Shown here one piece after another: positions 33,733 to 42,287 of a stretch of 48,180 nt of DNA (its first letter is position 1; each line of letters starts with the position of its first letter). A program made the translations under genes and the position numbers. The notes below the pieces were generated by a model. That model did not search any database, was not told the origin of the DNA, and was given only the letters and a program-made list of their open reading frames with translations. This DNA comes from Bryobacterales bacterium (lineage in GTDB: Bacteria; Acidobacteriota; Terriglobia; Bryobacterales; Bryobacteraceae): positions 1-48,180 of the forward strand of contig JADLCF010000166.1 in the NCBI GenBank assembly GCA_020847315.1, in the 5' to 3' direction.

Positions 33733-34476
33733 ATGACACCACCCGACACCGCCCGTGCCGCATCGGCTGGCGCAATCCAGGAACCGCGCCGCCCCGCGGC
33801 CATTTGCCTGCTGAGCGGCGGGCTTGATTCCACCACGTGCCTTGCCGTCGCGCTTGAGGAAGGCTTCGCCTGCTACGCACTCTCCTTCGACTACGGGCAG
33901 CGCCACCGCGTGGAACTGGATGCCGCCGCGCGCGTCGCATCGGCCATGGGCGTGGAACGTCACGTCACGCTTCGGCTCGACCTTCGCGCCTTCGGCGGCT
34001 CCGCTCTCACCGGTGATATCGCGGTGCCGAAGCACGAACTTGTGGATCAGATCGAAGCGGGGATCCCGATTACCTACGTGCCCGCCCGCAACACGATCTT
34101 CCTGAGCTGCGCGCTTGGCTGGGCCGAAGCGCTGGGAGCCCGGGATATTTTTCTCGGTGTGAATGCGGTCGATTACTCCGGCTATCCGGATTGCCGCCCC
34201 GAGTTTATTCAATCCTTCGAGCAAACCGCCCGCCTCGCCACGCGCGCCGGAGTGGAAGAGGGAAAGGACATTCACATTCATGCACCGCTCATAAACCTGA
34301 GCAAAGCGGCCATCGTCCGCTTGGCTGCCGGGCTGGGTGTTGATTTCCGGCTCACCCACAGTTGCTACGACCCCTCGCCCGCCGGGCTCTCCTGCGGCCA
34401 TTGCGATTCCTGCCTGTTACGCCGCAAGGGCTTTGAGGAAGCGGACATTCCCGATCCCCTGGTGTACGCGGGATGA
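33733..34476 (+). CDS. queC: 7-cyano-7-deazaguanine synthase
   Basis: A 247-residue ATP-dependent enzyme that turns 7-carboxy-7-deazaguanine into preQ0 for queuosine or archaeosine-type bases. The PP-loop is SGGLDSTTC (28-36). Other family blocks are [47 protein letters not shown] and the C-terminal zinc cluster [26 protein letters not shown] with four cysteines. The N-terminal 20 residues are a variable tail. It is followed 43 bases later by queE, the preceding pathway step. queD is not within the window. Confidence 0.97.
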   Translation: MTPPDTARAASAGAIQEPRRPAAICLLSGGLDSTTCLAVALEEGFACYALSFDYGQRHRVELDAAARVASAMGVERHVTLRLDLRAFGGSALTGDIAVPKHELVDQIEAGIPITYVPARNTIFLSCALGWAEALGARDIFLGVNAVDYSGYPDCRPEFIQSFEQTARLATRAGVEEGKDIHIHAPLINLSKAAIVRLAAGLGVDFRLTHSCYDPSPAGLSCGHCDSCLLRRKGFEEADIPDPLVYAG

Positions 34477-34519
34477 CGCACGCACCGGCGCGAAAACGTC
34501 ATATCCCGTGGAGGCCGAC

Positions 34520-35206
34520 GTGAAAATCTCGGAGATTTTCTATTCGCTTCAGGGCGAGGGTTCGCTGGTGGGCGTGCCGAGCGTCTTCATCCGCGCCAGC
34601 GGCTGCAATCTGCGCTGCATCTGGTGCGACACGCCTTATTCGTCCTGGTCGCCCGAGGGCACGGAGATGAGCGTCGCGGAGATCGTCGCCGAAGTCCGGC
34701 AGTTTACGGCGGCGCGCCACGTGGTGATCACCGGCGGAGAGCCAATGATCGCGCCCGGCATCGTTGCTCTCACGGAGCAACTCTCCGCGCGTCGTTATCA
34801 CATCACCATTGAAACGGCGGGCACGGTCTTTGAGCAGGTCCAATGCCACCTGATGTCGATCAGCCCGAAGCTTGCGAACTCCACGCCGCTCGATCGTGAA
34901 AACGGCCGTTGGGCCGCGCAACATGACCGGCTCCGGATCCAGCCCGGCGTGCTGAAGGACCTCTGCGCCACCTATCCTCACCAATTAAAGTTTGTCGTGA
35001 TGAATCCGGTGGATCTTGAAGAAATCAACACACTTCTCCGCACGATAGAATTGGGTCGGGAATCCGTGATCCTCATGCCGGAGGGTCGCGATCTCGTCAC
35101 TTTGCGCGAGCGTTCCCTTTGGCTTGCCGAGGTTTGCAAGGAACAGGGTTTCCGCTTCAGCCCCCGCCTTCACGTCGATCTCTGGGGAGACCGCCGTGGC
35201 GTCTGA
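34520..35206 (+). CDS. queE: 7-carboxy-7-deazaguanine synthase
   Basis: A 228-residue radical SAM enzyme that makes 7-carboxy-7-deazaguanine from 6-carboxy-tetrahydropterin. I chose the GTG at 34520 because GGAGG lies five bases upstream and it places the conserved SEIFYSLQGEG at the N-terminus. The [4Fe-4S] cysteines are Cys29, Cys33 and Cys36 in GCNLRCIWCD, then VVITGGEPM for SAM binding. The end RLHVDLWGDRRGV is the usual family terminus. It directly precedes the queC product step and is likely co-transcribed with queC. Confidence 0.96.
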   Translation: MKISEIFYSLQGEGSLVGVPSVFIRASGCNLRCIWCDTPYSSWSPEGTEMSVAEIVAEVRQFTAARHVVITGGEPMIAPGIVALTEQLSARRYHITIETAGTVFEQVQCHLMSISPKLANSTPLDRENGRWAAQHDRLRIQPGVLKDLCATYPHQLKFVVMNPVDLEEINTLLRTIELGRESVILMPEGRDLVTLRERSLWLAEVCKEQGFRFSPRLHVDLWGDRRGV

Positions 35207-35309
35207 AGCGATTTCCGCAAACAATTCGCTCCCGCATGCGTAAAGAACAATTGGGGGAGGCTGCGTAGAGTCTCCGGAGTTGGGGCAACGCGGAAAAGAA
35301 GGAGTACGG

Positions 35310-36320
35310 ATGCAAGCATTCATGCCCAGCATCAATCATGGATTGAGCGCCATTCCGCTCTTCGCGACGGCGTTTCTGCTGGCATTCGCGGCTCGGTGGC
35401 TCTTCCGGAAGACCACTCGCTACGAGATCGACGCGGAACTCACGGAACGGGATAACACCGCGTTCGGCATCGCCTTCGCGGGTTACATGCTGGGCGTGGC
35501 GATCGCGATTTCAGGCGCACTCTCGCCTTGGGAAGGAGTGGCGCTTCTCGACGAGATTCTGACGATCGCCCTCTATGGCATTGTCGCCGCGGCGCTCATG
35601 CGCTTGAGCCTCTGGATCAATGACAAGGCCATCCTCTACCGCTTCTCCATCGACAAGGAACTCGTGCGGGATCACAATTCCGGCACGGGCTTCGTCGTCG
35701 CCGGATCGAGCATCGCAACCGGCTTCATGTTGCGCGGGGTGCTCAGCGGCTATAGCGCGTCGTTCTGGCTGGGGATTCGCGATATCGCCATCTACTTCAT
35801 CGTCGGACAGTTGATTCTCATCGCCGGCGGTTGGGTCTACGCCAGATTCGCGGGCTACGACGTACACGAGGAAATCGGCGACAAAGACAATGTAGCCGCC
35901 GGCATTAGCTTCGGCGGCTTTCTTGCCGCGCTCGGCTATATCGCCAGCGTGGCTCTCGCCGGGGCAAGCGGCCAGTGGGTGGATGAAGTCGTCACCAGCC
36001 TTGTGCTCGCGGTCTTCGGCATTGTCCTGCTCATCACCGCGCGAGTAGTGGCGGATGTATTCCTGCTTCCGAAGTCCCCTCTCGCCAAGGAGGTCGCTGT
36101 CGACAGGAACATGGCGGCAGGAGCCGTGGCGGCCGCGGCGTTTCTGCTGGTGGCCGTGCTCTTCGCCGCCAGCGTCCGGGATGACCGCGCCGTTCCGGCT
36201 GCTTCCGTGGCGGCTACGCAAGTAGGCAGCCCAATGGAGAGCGCCGCTGCGTCATCGGAAAGCGAACCTCCGAAAGAGAGCCCCGCCCCCTTGCGCGGCG
36301 CCCAGGGAGCGAAGCAATGA
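35310..36320 (+). CDS. DUF350 membrane protein with four repeats (YjfL-like)
   Basis: A 336-residue inner-membrane protein of unknown function. Four repeated units can be read, each opening with a charged stretch then a Gly-Ala helix: RDNTAFGIAFAGYML, DHNSGTGFVVAGSSIATG, KDNVAAGISFGGFLAAL and DRNMAAGAVAAAAFLLV. E. coli YjfL has a shorter version of the same domain. AAGGAG precedes the ATG at 35310. The C-terminal tail is Ser/Glu/Pro-rich. It overlaps the next gene by ATGA and starts the operon that ends in pspA, so a role in envelope or membrane stress is likely. Confidence 0.87.
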   Translation: MQAFMPSINHGLSAIPLFATAFLLAFAARWLFRKTTRYEIDAELTERDNTAFGIAFAGYMLGVAIAISGALSPWEGVALLDEILTIALYGIVAAALMRLSLWINDKAILYRFSIDKELVRDHNSGTGFVVAGSSIATGFMLRGVLSGYSASFWLGIRDIAIYFIVGQLILIAGGWVYARFAGYDVHEEIGDKDNVAAGISFGGFLAALGYIASVALAGASGQWVDEVVTSLVLAVFGIVLLITARVVADVFLLPKSPLAKEVAVDRNMAAGAVAAAAFLLVAVLFAASVRDDRAVPAASVAATQVGSPMESAAASSESEPPKESPAPLRGAQGAKQ

Positions 36321-37897
36321 GGAACCTCCTCCTTCCCGTTTGGAGTCGAATGCGGCGCGCCGGCGTTTGGGCATTGCTACTCATCCTGGTATTCCTGCTA
36401 CTTCCCGAGAGCCTTTGGGCGCGCCGCGGCGGAAGAGTTTCCTTCGGGCGATCCTCCAGTTTCTCGCGCCCCAGCAGCCGGAGCTTCCCCAGCCGCGCCC
36501 AATCCTGGGGCAGTTCGAGGCCCACCACGGTCACGCCGCGCATGGGCTCGCGCGGAGCGTCGCGGCCCGCCTCGGCCGGAAGCGCCTATGGCGTGGATCA
36601 GACCGTGATGAATCGCGCCCGCACGCAGGGCACCGTTTTCCAATCCCGCGGCGATGCACAACGCGCGTTTGAGCGCGATAACGCCAACAAATTTCCGAGC
36701 ACTTTCTCGAAGGAACCCGCAAGCCGCCCCGGTTACATTCCATCCACCACCACCGTCGACGGCCAGAACTACGATGTGCGCTATAGCCGGGAGCACGGGG
36801 GATACGGCTACATCCAGAACGGCAGTTGGATGGGCTACAACGCGCTGCGCGACATGGCGATCCTCAGCATGCTGATGCGCCAGAACAGCTACGTTTACCC
36901 GCAATCCGGCGCTGCCTCTCCGTCCGGAGAAGAGGGCGGCGGCATCTCGAGTTGGTTCTCCGGCTCCGGCAGCGGCATGCTGATTCTCCTGCTGCTCATT
37001 GGCGGCTGGGCGATGATTCCGCGCCGCCGTGGAGCACGGCAATACTACCAGGGCACGCCTGCCCCGTATTCGCCCGGAGCGGCAAGCTGGCCGCCACCGG
37101 ATGCGCCGCCATCGCTACAGCCGCCATCGCTCCGGAAAGATCTGCGAAGGGAGAAGCCCATGGGCTCCACATACAATCTGCATTCCGCTTCATTCTGGCA
37201 ATCGCTGCGCCCGGGGAGCACGGTCATTCTGAAGGACGAACAGACCCTCGCCGACATGATCCAAAGTGGAGAGGCCCTGGCCACCGGGAGAGATTACAAC
37301 CTGGAGGAAGTTTGGCGGATCAAGGAATCCCGCGGCATCGCAGAATGGCAGTTTTTCCGCATCCGTTCGATCCACGATGAAGACGCCGTATGGCTGATGG
37401 TCAAGAGCGCCGGCAGCGGTTCCAATACGGGCGAAGAGCTAAGCGCGGGTGTTTATTTCGAGGCCGACGGCTTCACGCCGGGCAACCGCGAAGAGCTTCT
37501 GAGCCAGGAACTCTACTGGGTGTTCGCCGAACCGCCCGATACGTCAAACTACAAGTTGATCGACCTTGAATTCGCGCCGCAATTAAACTTCAATGTGGAT
37601 GTGGACGGCGTGGCGCGGGAAGCGGAGTTTGCGAAGATCGGCAACATCGAGTTCCACGGCAAGGCTACTGCCGACCCCTCCGTGAGCAACGTCTCTTTCG
37701 CGGAGAGCACGGAAATGATCGGTACCGTCGCGGAGTATCTCACCACGATGCGCGTGCCCAATCCGAAAGTGGTATTCTTCGAAACCGGCGTCCCCAGCCC
37801 GAAGGGCGGATTGGTCCGGATGCTCCAGGGCTCCGATATCTCGATCGGGGATATCGAAGTGCTCCCACTCGGGGATGGCGCGCAACTGCCGTTGTAG
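36317..37897 (+). CDS. YjfK-like (DUF2491/DUF4178-type) protein with long N-terminal region
   Basis: A 526-residue membrane protein. Residues 1-36 hold a signal or anchor helix (VWALLLILVFLLLPESLWA). A Ser/Arg/Gly-rich low-complexity stretch with an RPxxxGY-type region runs to about 200, and a second transmembrane helix (GMLILLLLIGGWAMI) precedes basic RRR. The C-terminal about 260 residues carry the conserved cytoplasmic domain: RDYNLEEVWRIKESRGIAEWQFFRI, YFEADGFTP and NREELLSQELYWVFAEPPDTSNYKLIDLEF. E. coli YjfK is only about 220 residues, so the N-terminal half is extra. It is coupled to the DUF350 gene and followed by yjfI-like and pspA genes. Confidence 0.72.
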   Translation: MRNLLLPVWSRMRRAGVWALLLILVFLLLPESLWARRGGRVSFGRSSSFSRPSSRSFPSRAQSWGSSRPTTVTPRMGSRGASRPASAGSAYGVDQTVMNRARTQGTVFQSRGDAQRAFERDNANKFPSTFSKEPASRPGYIPSTTTVDGQNYDVRYSREHGGYGYIQNGSWMGYNALRDMAILSMLMRQNSYVYPQSGAASPSGEEGGGISSWFSGSGSGMLILLLLIGGWAMIPRRRGARQYYQGTPAPYSPGAASWPPPDAPPSLQPPSLRKDLRREKPMGSTYNLHSASFWQSLRPGSTVILKDEQTLADMIQSGEALATGRDYNLEEVWRIKESRGIAEWQFFRIRSIHDEDAVWLMVKSAGSGSNTGEELSAGVYFEADGFTPGNREELLSQELYWVFAEPPDTSNYKLIDLEFAPQLNFNVDVDGVAREAEFAKIGNIEFHGKATADPSVSNVSFAESTEMIGTVAEYLTTMRVPNPKVVFFETGVPSPKGGLVRMLQGSDISIGDIEVLPLGDGAQLPL

Positions 37898-38001
37898 CGG
37901 AGTGCGGCGTGCGCAATGCCGGAACCGGTTCCGGCCATGAAATTTCAGCGGGCGGCAAAAGAAATCGCCGCGGCCCGCGTAAACAAACTATGGAGATAGC
38001 G

Positions 38002-38451
38002 ATGACGACAAAAGAGAACCTCTCCAGCTTGGCCGACATGGCTGAAGTGCTGGAAGACAGCGGATATGAAGTGGCGCAGGGTGACGGCTTCCTGGCCGTG
38101 AAAGTGCCTCATGGAAATCAGCCGCCCGCCCACGCTTTGCTAACCATCGATGAGATCCGTGGCAAGCTGATGATCTCATCCCGCGTGGCCCGCTACGGCG
38201 ATGTCGCGGAAGAGCGTCAATCCGCGTTCCAGGCGGCGCTGCTCGAAGCGAATACGCGCATTGATCCGTTTGCCTTCGCCACGCTGACAGACCGGGATGA
38301 TCCGGAGATCGATTCCCCCGATGATTGGATCGTCATGTTGATTGAGAGCGTCTGCCTGGGCGATCTGTCGGCGGGCGAACTGCGCAGCGCTATTGCGGAT
38401 CTCGCGAACGCATTGCCCGTCGCGGATGAGATCATGGCCGCCATTGCATAA
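38002..38451 (+). CDS. YjfI-like (DUF2170) protein
   Basis: A 149-residue acidic cytoplasmic protein. The start at 38002 has GGAG six bases upstream. It begins with a short helix (LSSLADMAEVLEDSGYEV), then a beta-rich part with LLTIDEIRGKLMISSRVARYGD and a closing helical tail DLSAGELRSAIADLANAL. Size and order resemble DUF2170/YjfI; the fold is likely a small YbjN/type III chaperone-like domain. It sits between the YjfK-like and pspA genes as in the E. coli yjf operon, so it may assist PspA or YjfK. Confidence 0.65.
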   Translation: MTTKENLSSLADMAEVLEDSGYEVAQGDGFLAVKVPHGNQPPAHALLTIDEIRGKLMISSRVARYGDVAEERQSAFQAALLEANTRIDPFAFATLTDRDDPEIDSPDDWIVMLIESVCLGDLSAGELRSAIADLANALPVADEIMAAIA

Positions 38452-38515
38452 CCGCTCACGGCAAGACCGGACACCAAATCAGCAACCGAACGGAAGACAG
38501 GAGAGAGGAAGAACC

Positions 38516-39244
38516 ATGGAATTCTTGAAGGAACTCTGGAAGAAGCTGCGGCGCAAGGATAAGGACGCGGCCGAGAACATGCGGGACTACGTGGCCGATG
38601 CCAGGGAAGCGATCGAGAACCGCAAGCGCGAGATCGTCGATTTTCGGAATAAGGTTGCGGAAGTCAACCAGGCCAAGCGCGTGCTGGAGCGACAGCTTGG
38701 CGACACCGATGGCGAGATCGCCAAGTGGTCCGCCACGCTCGAAAACATCCGCAATGCCGCTCTCGATTTGGAGGCAAAGAAGGAAAAAGGTGCGCCCGTT
38801 ATGGCCGCGCGCAACTCCGCCACGGAACGCGCCGAAGGGTTACGCTCCTCCATCAAGTCACAGGAAGAGATGCTGGTGCAGCTCCGCAAGCAATTGATGG
38901 AAGCGCAGAGCGATCTGGCCGAGCGCGAGCAGAAACTGGTGACGCTTGCCGCCCGCCAGCAGGCGGTGAAGATCCGGCAAGGCTTGAACGATGCCGCCGC
39001 TGCGTTCTCCACCGGCAAGGGGACTCTCGCCGCTGTCGATGAACTGGAGCGCAAGGTCACTTCCGCCGAAGACCGTGAGGCGGCTATCGGCGAAGAGATC
39101 GCTCTCACAAAGCCGGGTTCCGAAGCAGCCGCCGTGGCTGCGGAATTCGATCCAAAACGGCTGAAAGTTCAGGATGATCTGGATTCCTTCTTCGGAACCC
39201 CCGCGGCGCTGCCGCCCCCAAAGGAAGAGATCCCGGCATCGTAA
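38516..39244 (+). CDS. PspA/IM30 family protein (YjfJ/LiaH-like)
   Basis: A 242-residue coiled-coil protein that binds and reshapes stressed membranes (ESCRT-III-like). The amphipathic N-terminal helix (MEFLKELWKKLRRKDKDAAENM) is followed by continuous heptad-type helices rich in Glu, Lys and Gln to about 215, then a Pro-rich tail ending PKEEIPAS. GAGAGAGGAAG precedes the ATG. It is the last gene of the operon, before a strong hairpin terminator. Within the family it is nearer YjfJ or LiaH than E. coli PspA by gene neighbours. No pspF or pspB/C genes are present. Confidence 0.85.
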   Translation: MEFLKELWKKLRRKDKDAAENMRDYVADAREAIENRKREIVDFRNKVAEVNQAKRVLERQLGDTDGEIAKWSATLENIRNAALDLEAKKEKGAPVMAARNSATERAEGLRSSIKSQEEMLVQLRKQLMEAQSDLAEREQKLVTLAARQQAVKIRQGLNDAAAAFSTGKGTLAAVDELERKVTSAEDREAAIGEEIALTKPGSEAAAVAAEFDPKRLKVQDDLDSFFGTPAALPPPKEEIPAS

Positions 39245-39282
39245 GCCACTGTCGCGGTCCGCGCCATGCGCGAGCGGCATTG

Positions 39283-39322
39283 GGGGCGGGCACGCAACCG
39301 GTAACGGTCGCGTGCCCGCCCC
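39283..39322 (+). terminator. Strong hairpin terminator after the pspA gene
   Basis: A perfect 13-bp GC-rich stem pairs 39283-39295 with 39310-39322. The loop side adds ACCG/CGGT around GTAA. Only a short pyrimidine run TTCCCGTT follows, so termination may be partly hairpin- or Rho-assisted. It lies 39 bases after the pspA stop. Confidence 0.7.
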
Positions 39323-39400
39323 TTCCCGTTCCGGCGAACCCGGCGCCGCGCTCCATCCCCGCTTGTCCGCGCACGCCCTTCTATGCGAACCTTCCAAAGA

Positions 39401-39793
39401 ATGGCAAAAACGCTGGAACGCATCACCCCGGCGGGCCTTACCGCCCCCAAGGCTCCCTATTCTTATGCGGTTCGCGCCGGAGATTTCGTCTACGTCTCCG
39501 GGCAGGCGCCCATCAATCTCGACACCAACAAATTCGAGTTGGGCACGATTGAGGAGGAAACCCGGCTCGTCTTTCGGAACGTGGAGCGCATCCTGGCCGC
39601 TTGCGGCTGCACGTTGAACGACGTCGCGAAATGCAATGTCTATCTGCGGGATGCGGAGCGCGATTTCGCGGCCATGAATGCCGTCTATGTGGAGTTCTTC
39701 TCCGAGGTTCGCCCCGCCCGCACCACGGTGGGCACGTCCTTCGGCGCGCCCGGCATGAAGATTGAAGTGGATGTCGTCGCCTACAAGCCGTAG
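39401..39793 (+). CDS. RidA family protein (reactive imine/enamine deaminase)
   Basis: About 130 residues of the RidA/YjgF/UK114 family, trimeric enzymes that hydrolyse reactive enamines such as 2-aminoacrylate made by PLP enzymes. Family marks are APYSYAVRAGDFVYVSGQ, QTRLVF-like EETRLVFRNVERIL, DVAKCNVYLRD and the catalytic Arg in RPARTTVGTSF with the late Glu in KIEVDVVAYKP. Two starts are possible, 39401 and 39383; neither has a strong ribosome binding site. It stands after the pspA operon terminator, so it is probably a separate unit. Confidence 0.9.
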   Translation: MAKTLERITPAGLTAPKAPYSYAVRAGDFVYVSGQAPINLDTNKFELGTIEEETRLVFRNVERILAACGCTLNDVAKCNVYLRDAERDFAAMNAVYVEFFSEVRPARTTVGTSFGAPGMKIEVDVVAYKP

Positions 39794-39841
39794 CGGGAGG
39801 ATCGTCGGCACCCGCGCGCTCTCCTGTTCCTGGCGTTCGCG

Positions 39842-40525
39842 CTAGCTTCGAAGACAGGCTTCGAGGGTCTCGAAGGATTGCTCCGGCGGGCTGTCTCCCT
39901 GAACGACGATCTGCGCATACCGCCGGGTCGGTGCGATGTGCTCAGCGAACATCGGCCTCACCGTGCGCGCATACTGCTGCCTTACACTCACCGCCGTGCG
40001 CCCACGCTCCGCCACATCCCGCGCGGTTCGCCGCTCCAGGCAGCCGGCGTCAGGATAATCAATAAACACTCCCACGCTGAGCATCGCGCGCACCTCCGCG
40101 TCGTAGAGCGCGAAGATCCCTTCAAGCACCAGATACTCGCGTGCTTCGACGCGCCTCGCCTCTTGCGTCCGGGTATGCGTCGAGAAATCATATACGGGCG
40201 CATTCACCCATCTCCCCGCGCGCAACAACGATAGCTGAGCGCGAAGCAGCGCCCAATCGAGCGAAGCCGGATCGTCGAAGTTCCATTGCGCGCGTTCCTC
40301 CGACGGGAGATGCGAGAGGTCCAGGTAGTAGGAGTCCAAGGAAAGAATAGGCGCGTCTAACCGGCCTGCGGCATAGTTTGAGAGATACGTCTTGCCGGAT
40401 CCCGAAGCTCCCGCGATCGCAATGATCCGGGTTGGCGCAACACCTGAATCCGCCCTGGGGGACGCGCCTTCGGCAGTCGGGGAATCTATGCGGCATTCAC
40501 GGCTCACGGCCACTGAGAATACCAT
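39842..40525 (-). CDS. Uridine kinase-like P-loop kinase
   Basis: About 227 residues. The Walker A motif is AGASGSGKT, followed by LDSYYLDLSHLPSEERAQWNFDDP, which matches the uridine kinase/phosphoribulokinase fold: Asp near the substrate and the DP motif typical of Udk. EYLVLEGIFALYD is the Walker B-type strand, and RRTARDVAERGRT is the lid region. It phosphorylates a nucleoside or sugar-like substrate. A TTG at 40591 would overlap the Memo gene stop; I chose the ATG at 40525. The first 25 residues are unusual and may be dispensable. It follows the Memo-family gene on the same strand. Confidence 0.85.
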   Translation of the reverse strand: MVFSVAVSRECRIDSPTAEGASPRADSGVAPTRIIAIAGASGSGKTYLSNYAAGRLDAPILSLDSYYLDLSHLPSEERAQWNFDDPASLDWALLRAQLSLLRAGRWVNAPVYDFSTHTRTQEARRVEAREYLVLEGIFALYDAEVRAMLSVGVFIDYPDAGCLERRTARDVAERGRTAVSVRQQYARTVRPMFAEHIAPTRRYAQIVVQGDSPPEQSFETLEACLRS

Positions 40526-40565
40526 GTCTCCGGCACGCAGGCCGCTAAGCGGTCCCCGGTGGAGC

Positions 40566-41762
40566 TTAGCGATGGAAGGCAAGCGAGCCAAAACTCACCA
40601 CGCTCGCCGGATCGATATTCCATTGCTCATAGTGCAACAGGTTTGCACGCGCATCTGGGTAGACTTGCATGAACGCATAGAGCGTGGACGAGCCGCACCA
40701 TTTCAGTTCCGCGTCCCGCTTCACTACGTCGCTCCAGAACGCACTCGCGTCGCCTGCTTCGAGCATCGCCACGCGGGCACGGTCAATCCCCTCCACCGCC
40801 GCCATCGCATCGGTAGATACCTGCGCCGCGAACTCGTCCCCGTAGCGTTCCCCCATGTGCGCCATATCCACGCTGAGCAGCCAAAAGATCTTGCGGCCTT
40901 CCTCATCCGCCAGGTCCCGCAACGCGGAGAATAGCCGCGCCAGCGCCGGATTTGCCTCCGGCGCGGTTCCCGCCTGCATCGCGCTCCCAAACCCACCCAC
41001 AAGAATCGGCAACACTCTCACATCGGGTCGCACCAGATGTTGAAGCAGCAGCACATGAAATTCGAGGGAATGGTCCACGGCGTGGCAGTAATCCTCCCAG
41101 ATCGAAGCGCCGGGCGATGCCTCGGCAAGCCGCTTTGCCAGATCCGGTTCCGGCCGGGTCGTCCCTAATGGGGTTTCAAACGCCTTCGCGGTTAACCCAA
41201 ATTGATCCCGCTCCCCATAGTGCGATGTGCCCATCACCACGAAGAGGCTATCCGGAGCGGCATTGCGCAGAGCCGACGCCATCGCGGAATACGAACTCCA
41301 ACCTCCCTCGAAGCTGATGTGCGGCGCGGCGATCCCAACCATGGGGCGATGGTCCGGCTCCCCCCGAAAGGATTCAATTCGCAGATTGGCATCGAAATAC
41401 GCGCGGATCTCTTCGGCCGTGCCGGGGTAGGCCGAACCTGCATGCGTCGCTGCGCGGATCGGGCTGCGCCGGAACTCTTCCAGCACGGCTTCCCGCCGCG
41501 CTAAGAAACTCTCGCTTTCCAGAAATCCGGCGGAATCCAGCGTCTCGAAAAGATGGGATTCCAACCCGACCGCCGTTTCGCGGTTCGCGGAGCGACTGAT
41601 CTCCTCCACCAGTTGCCCTCGCGTATGGCATCCGTCGAAAAACCGCAGGAAACGCAACAGGTAGTTCGGGATCAAAAGGGTTGTATCGGAAAAATGCAGG
41701 CAATCGCGAATCAGGAGGCCGGGATTCTCCTCAACCGGAGAAGGCTGAAAATCAAGATCCAT
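40566..41762 (-). CDS. Memo family protein (AmmeMemoRadiSam B) with N-terminal extension
   Basis: About 398 residues. The core of about 280 residues is the Memo/extradiol-dioxygenase-like fold. Metal or active-site residues are in AAPHISFEGG, VMGTSHYGE, AVDHSLEFHVLLLQ and ELKWCGSSTLYA. The N-terminal about 110 residues (PGLLIRDCLHFSDTTLLIPNYLL, and FDGCHTRGQLVEEI) are an extra helical domain found in some bacterial members. The frame extends upstream to a TTG at 41849 without an ATG. Usual partners AMMECR1 and the radical SAM protein are not nearby. It is divergent from the pterin dehydratase gene. The role is unknown; copper or redox chemistry has been proposed for the family. Confidence 0.85.
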   Translation of the reverse strand: MDLDFQPSPVEENPGLLIRDCLHFSDTTLLIPNYLLRFLRFFDGCHTRGQLVEEISRSANRETAVGLESHLFETLDSAGFLESESFLARREAVLEEFRRSPIRAATHAGSAYPGTAEEIRAYFDANLRIESFRGEPDHRPMVGIAAPHISFEGGWSSYSAMASALRNAAPDSLFVVMGTSHYGERDQFGLTAKAFETPLGTTRPEPDLAKRLAEASPGASIWEDYCHAVDHSLEFHVLLLQHLVRPDVRVLPILVGGFGSAMQAGTAPEANPALARLFSALRDLADEEGRKIFWLLSVDMAHMGERYGDEFAAQVSTDAMAAVEGIDRARVAMLEAGDASAFWSDVVKRDAELKWCGSSTLYAFMQVYPDARANLLHYEQWNIDPASVVSFGSLAFHR

Positions 41763-41987
41763 TCGAAACGCCGGAAGCTTCTCGCTCGCGAGGAATCCCG
41801 AATCGCCATGGTGCTGGCATCCGTCCGAATGAGTGTGGTGCGCCACCAAAATTTGGATGCGACGCCTACCGCGGATGGATGCATCGATTTTCCACGGCCC
41901 ATTCCGAACTGCGTCTGGCGATACGATAGTGCGTATTCGTCAGCGCCTCCGCGGGTTGGAGCTGCTGCGGGAAAGGGGATAGATTAG

Positions 41988-42287
41988 ATGGCGCGCGTAT
42001 CCAAGCTCAGTGATGCGGAAATCAACCAGGCGCTCACAGCCCTCAAAGGGTGGCGTGTGAAGGACGGCAAGTTGCACAAGGAATATAGGTTTGCCGATTT
42101 TGTGCATGCATTCGGTTTCATGGCTACCGCCGCGATGCGGATCGAACGGCTGGACCACCATCCGGAATGGTGCAACGTCTATAACACGGTGCGAGTCGAT
42201 CTCACCACCCATGATAGCGGCGGGATCACCGGAAAGGATGTCGAGCTTGCGGGAATTCTCGATGCGCTGGCGGTGAACCCTCAATGA
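41988..42287 (+). CDS. Pterin-4a-carbinolamine dehydratase
   Basis: A 99-residue enzyme that dehydrates 4a-hydroxy-tetrahydrobiopterin, usually to recycle the cofactor of aromatic amino acid hydroxylases. The conserved core has LKGWRVKDGKLHKEYRFADFVHAFGFMATAA, then the catalytic HHPEWCNVYNTVRVDLTTHDSGGIT. GAAAGGGGATAG precedes the ATG. Its stop overlaps the next gene's start (ATGATG), so the two are coupled. No phenylalanine hydroxylase gene lies nearby. Confidence 0.93.
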   Translation: MARVSKLSDAEINQALTALKGWRVKDGKLHKEYRFADFVHAFGFMATAAMRIERLDHHPEWCNVYNTVRVDLTTHDSGGITGKDVELAGILDALAVNPQ

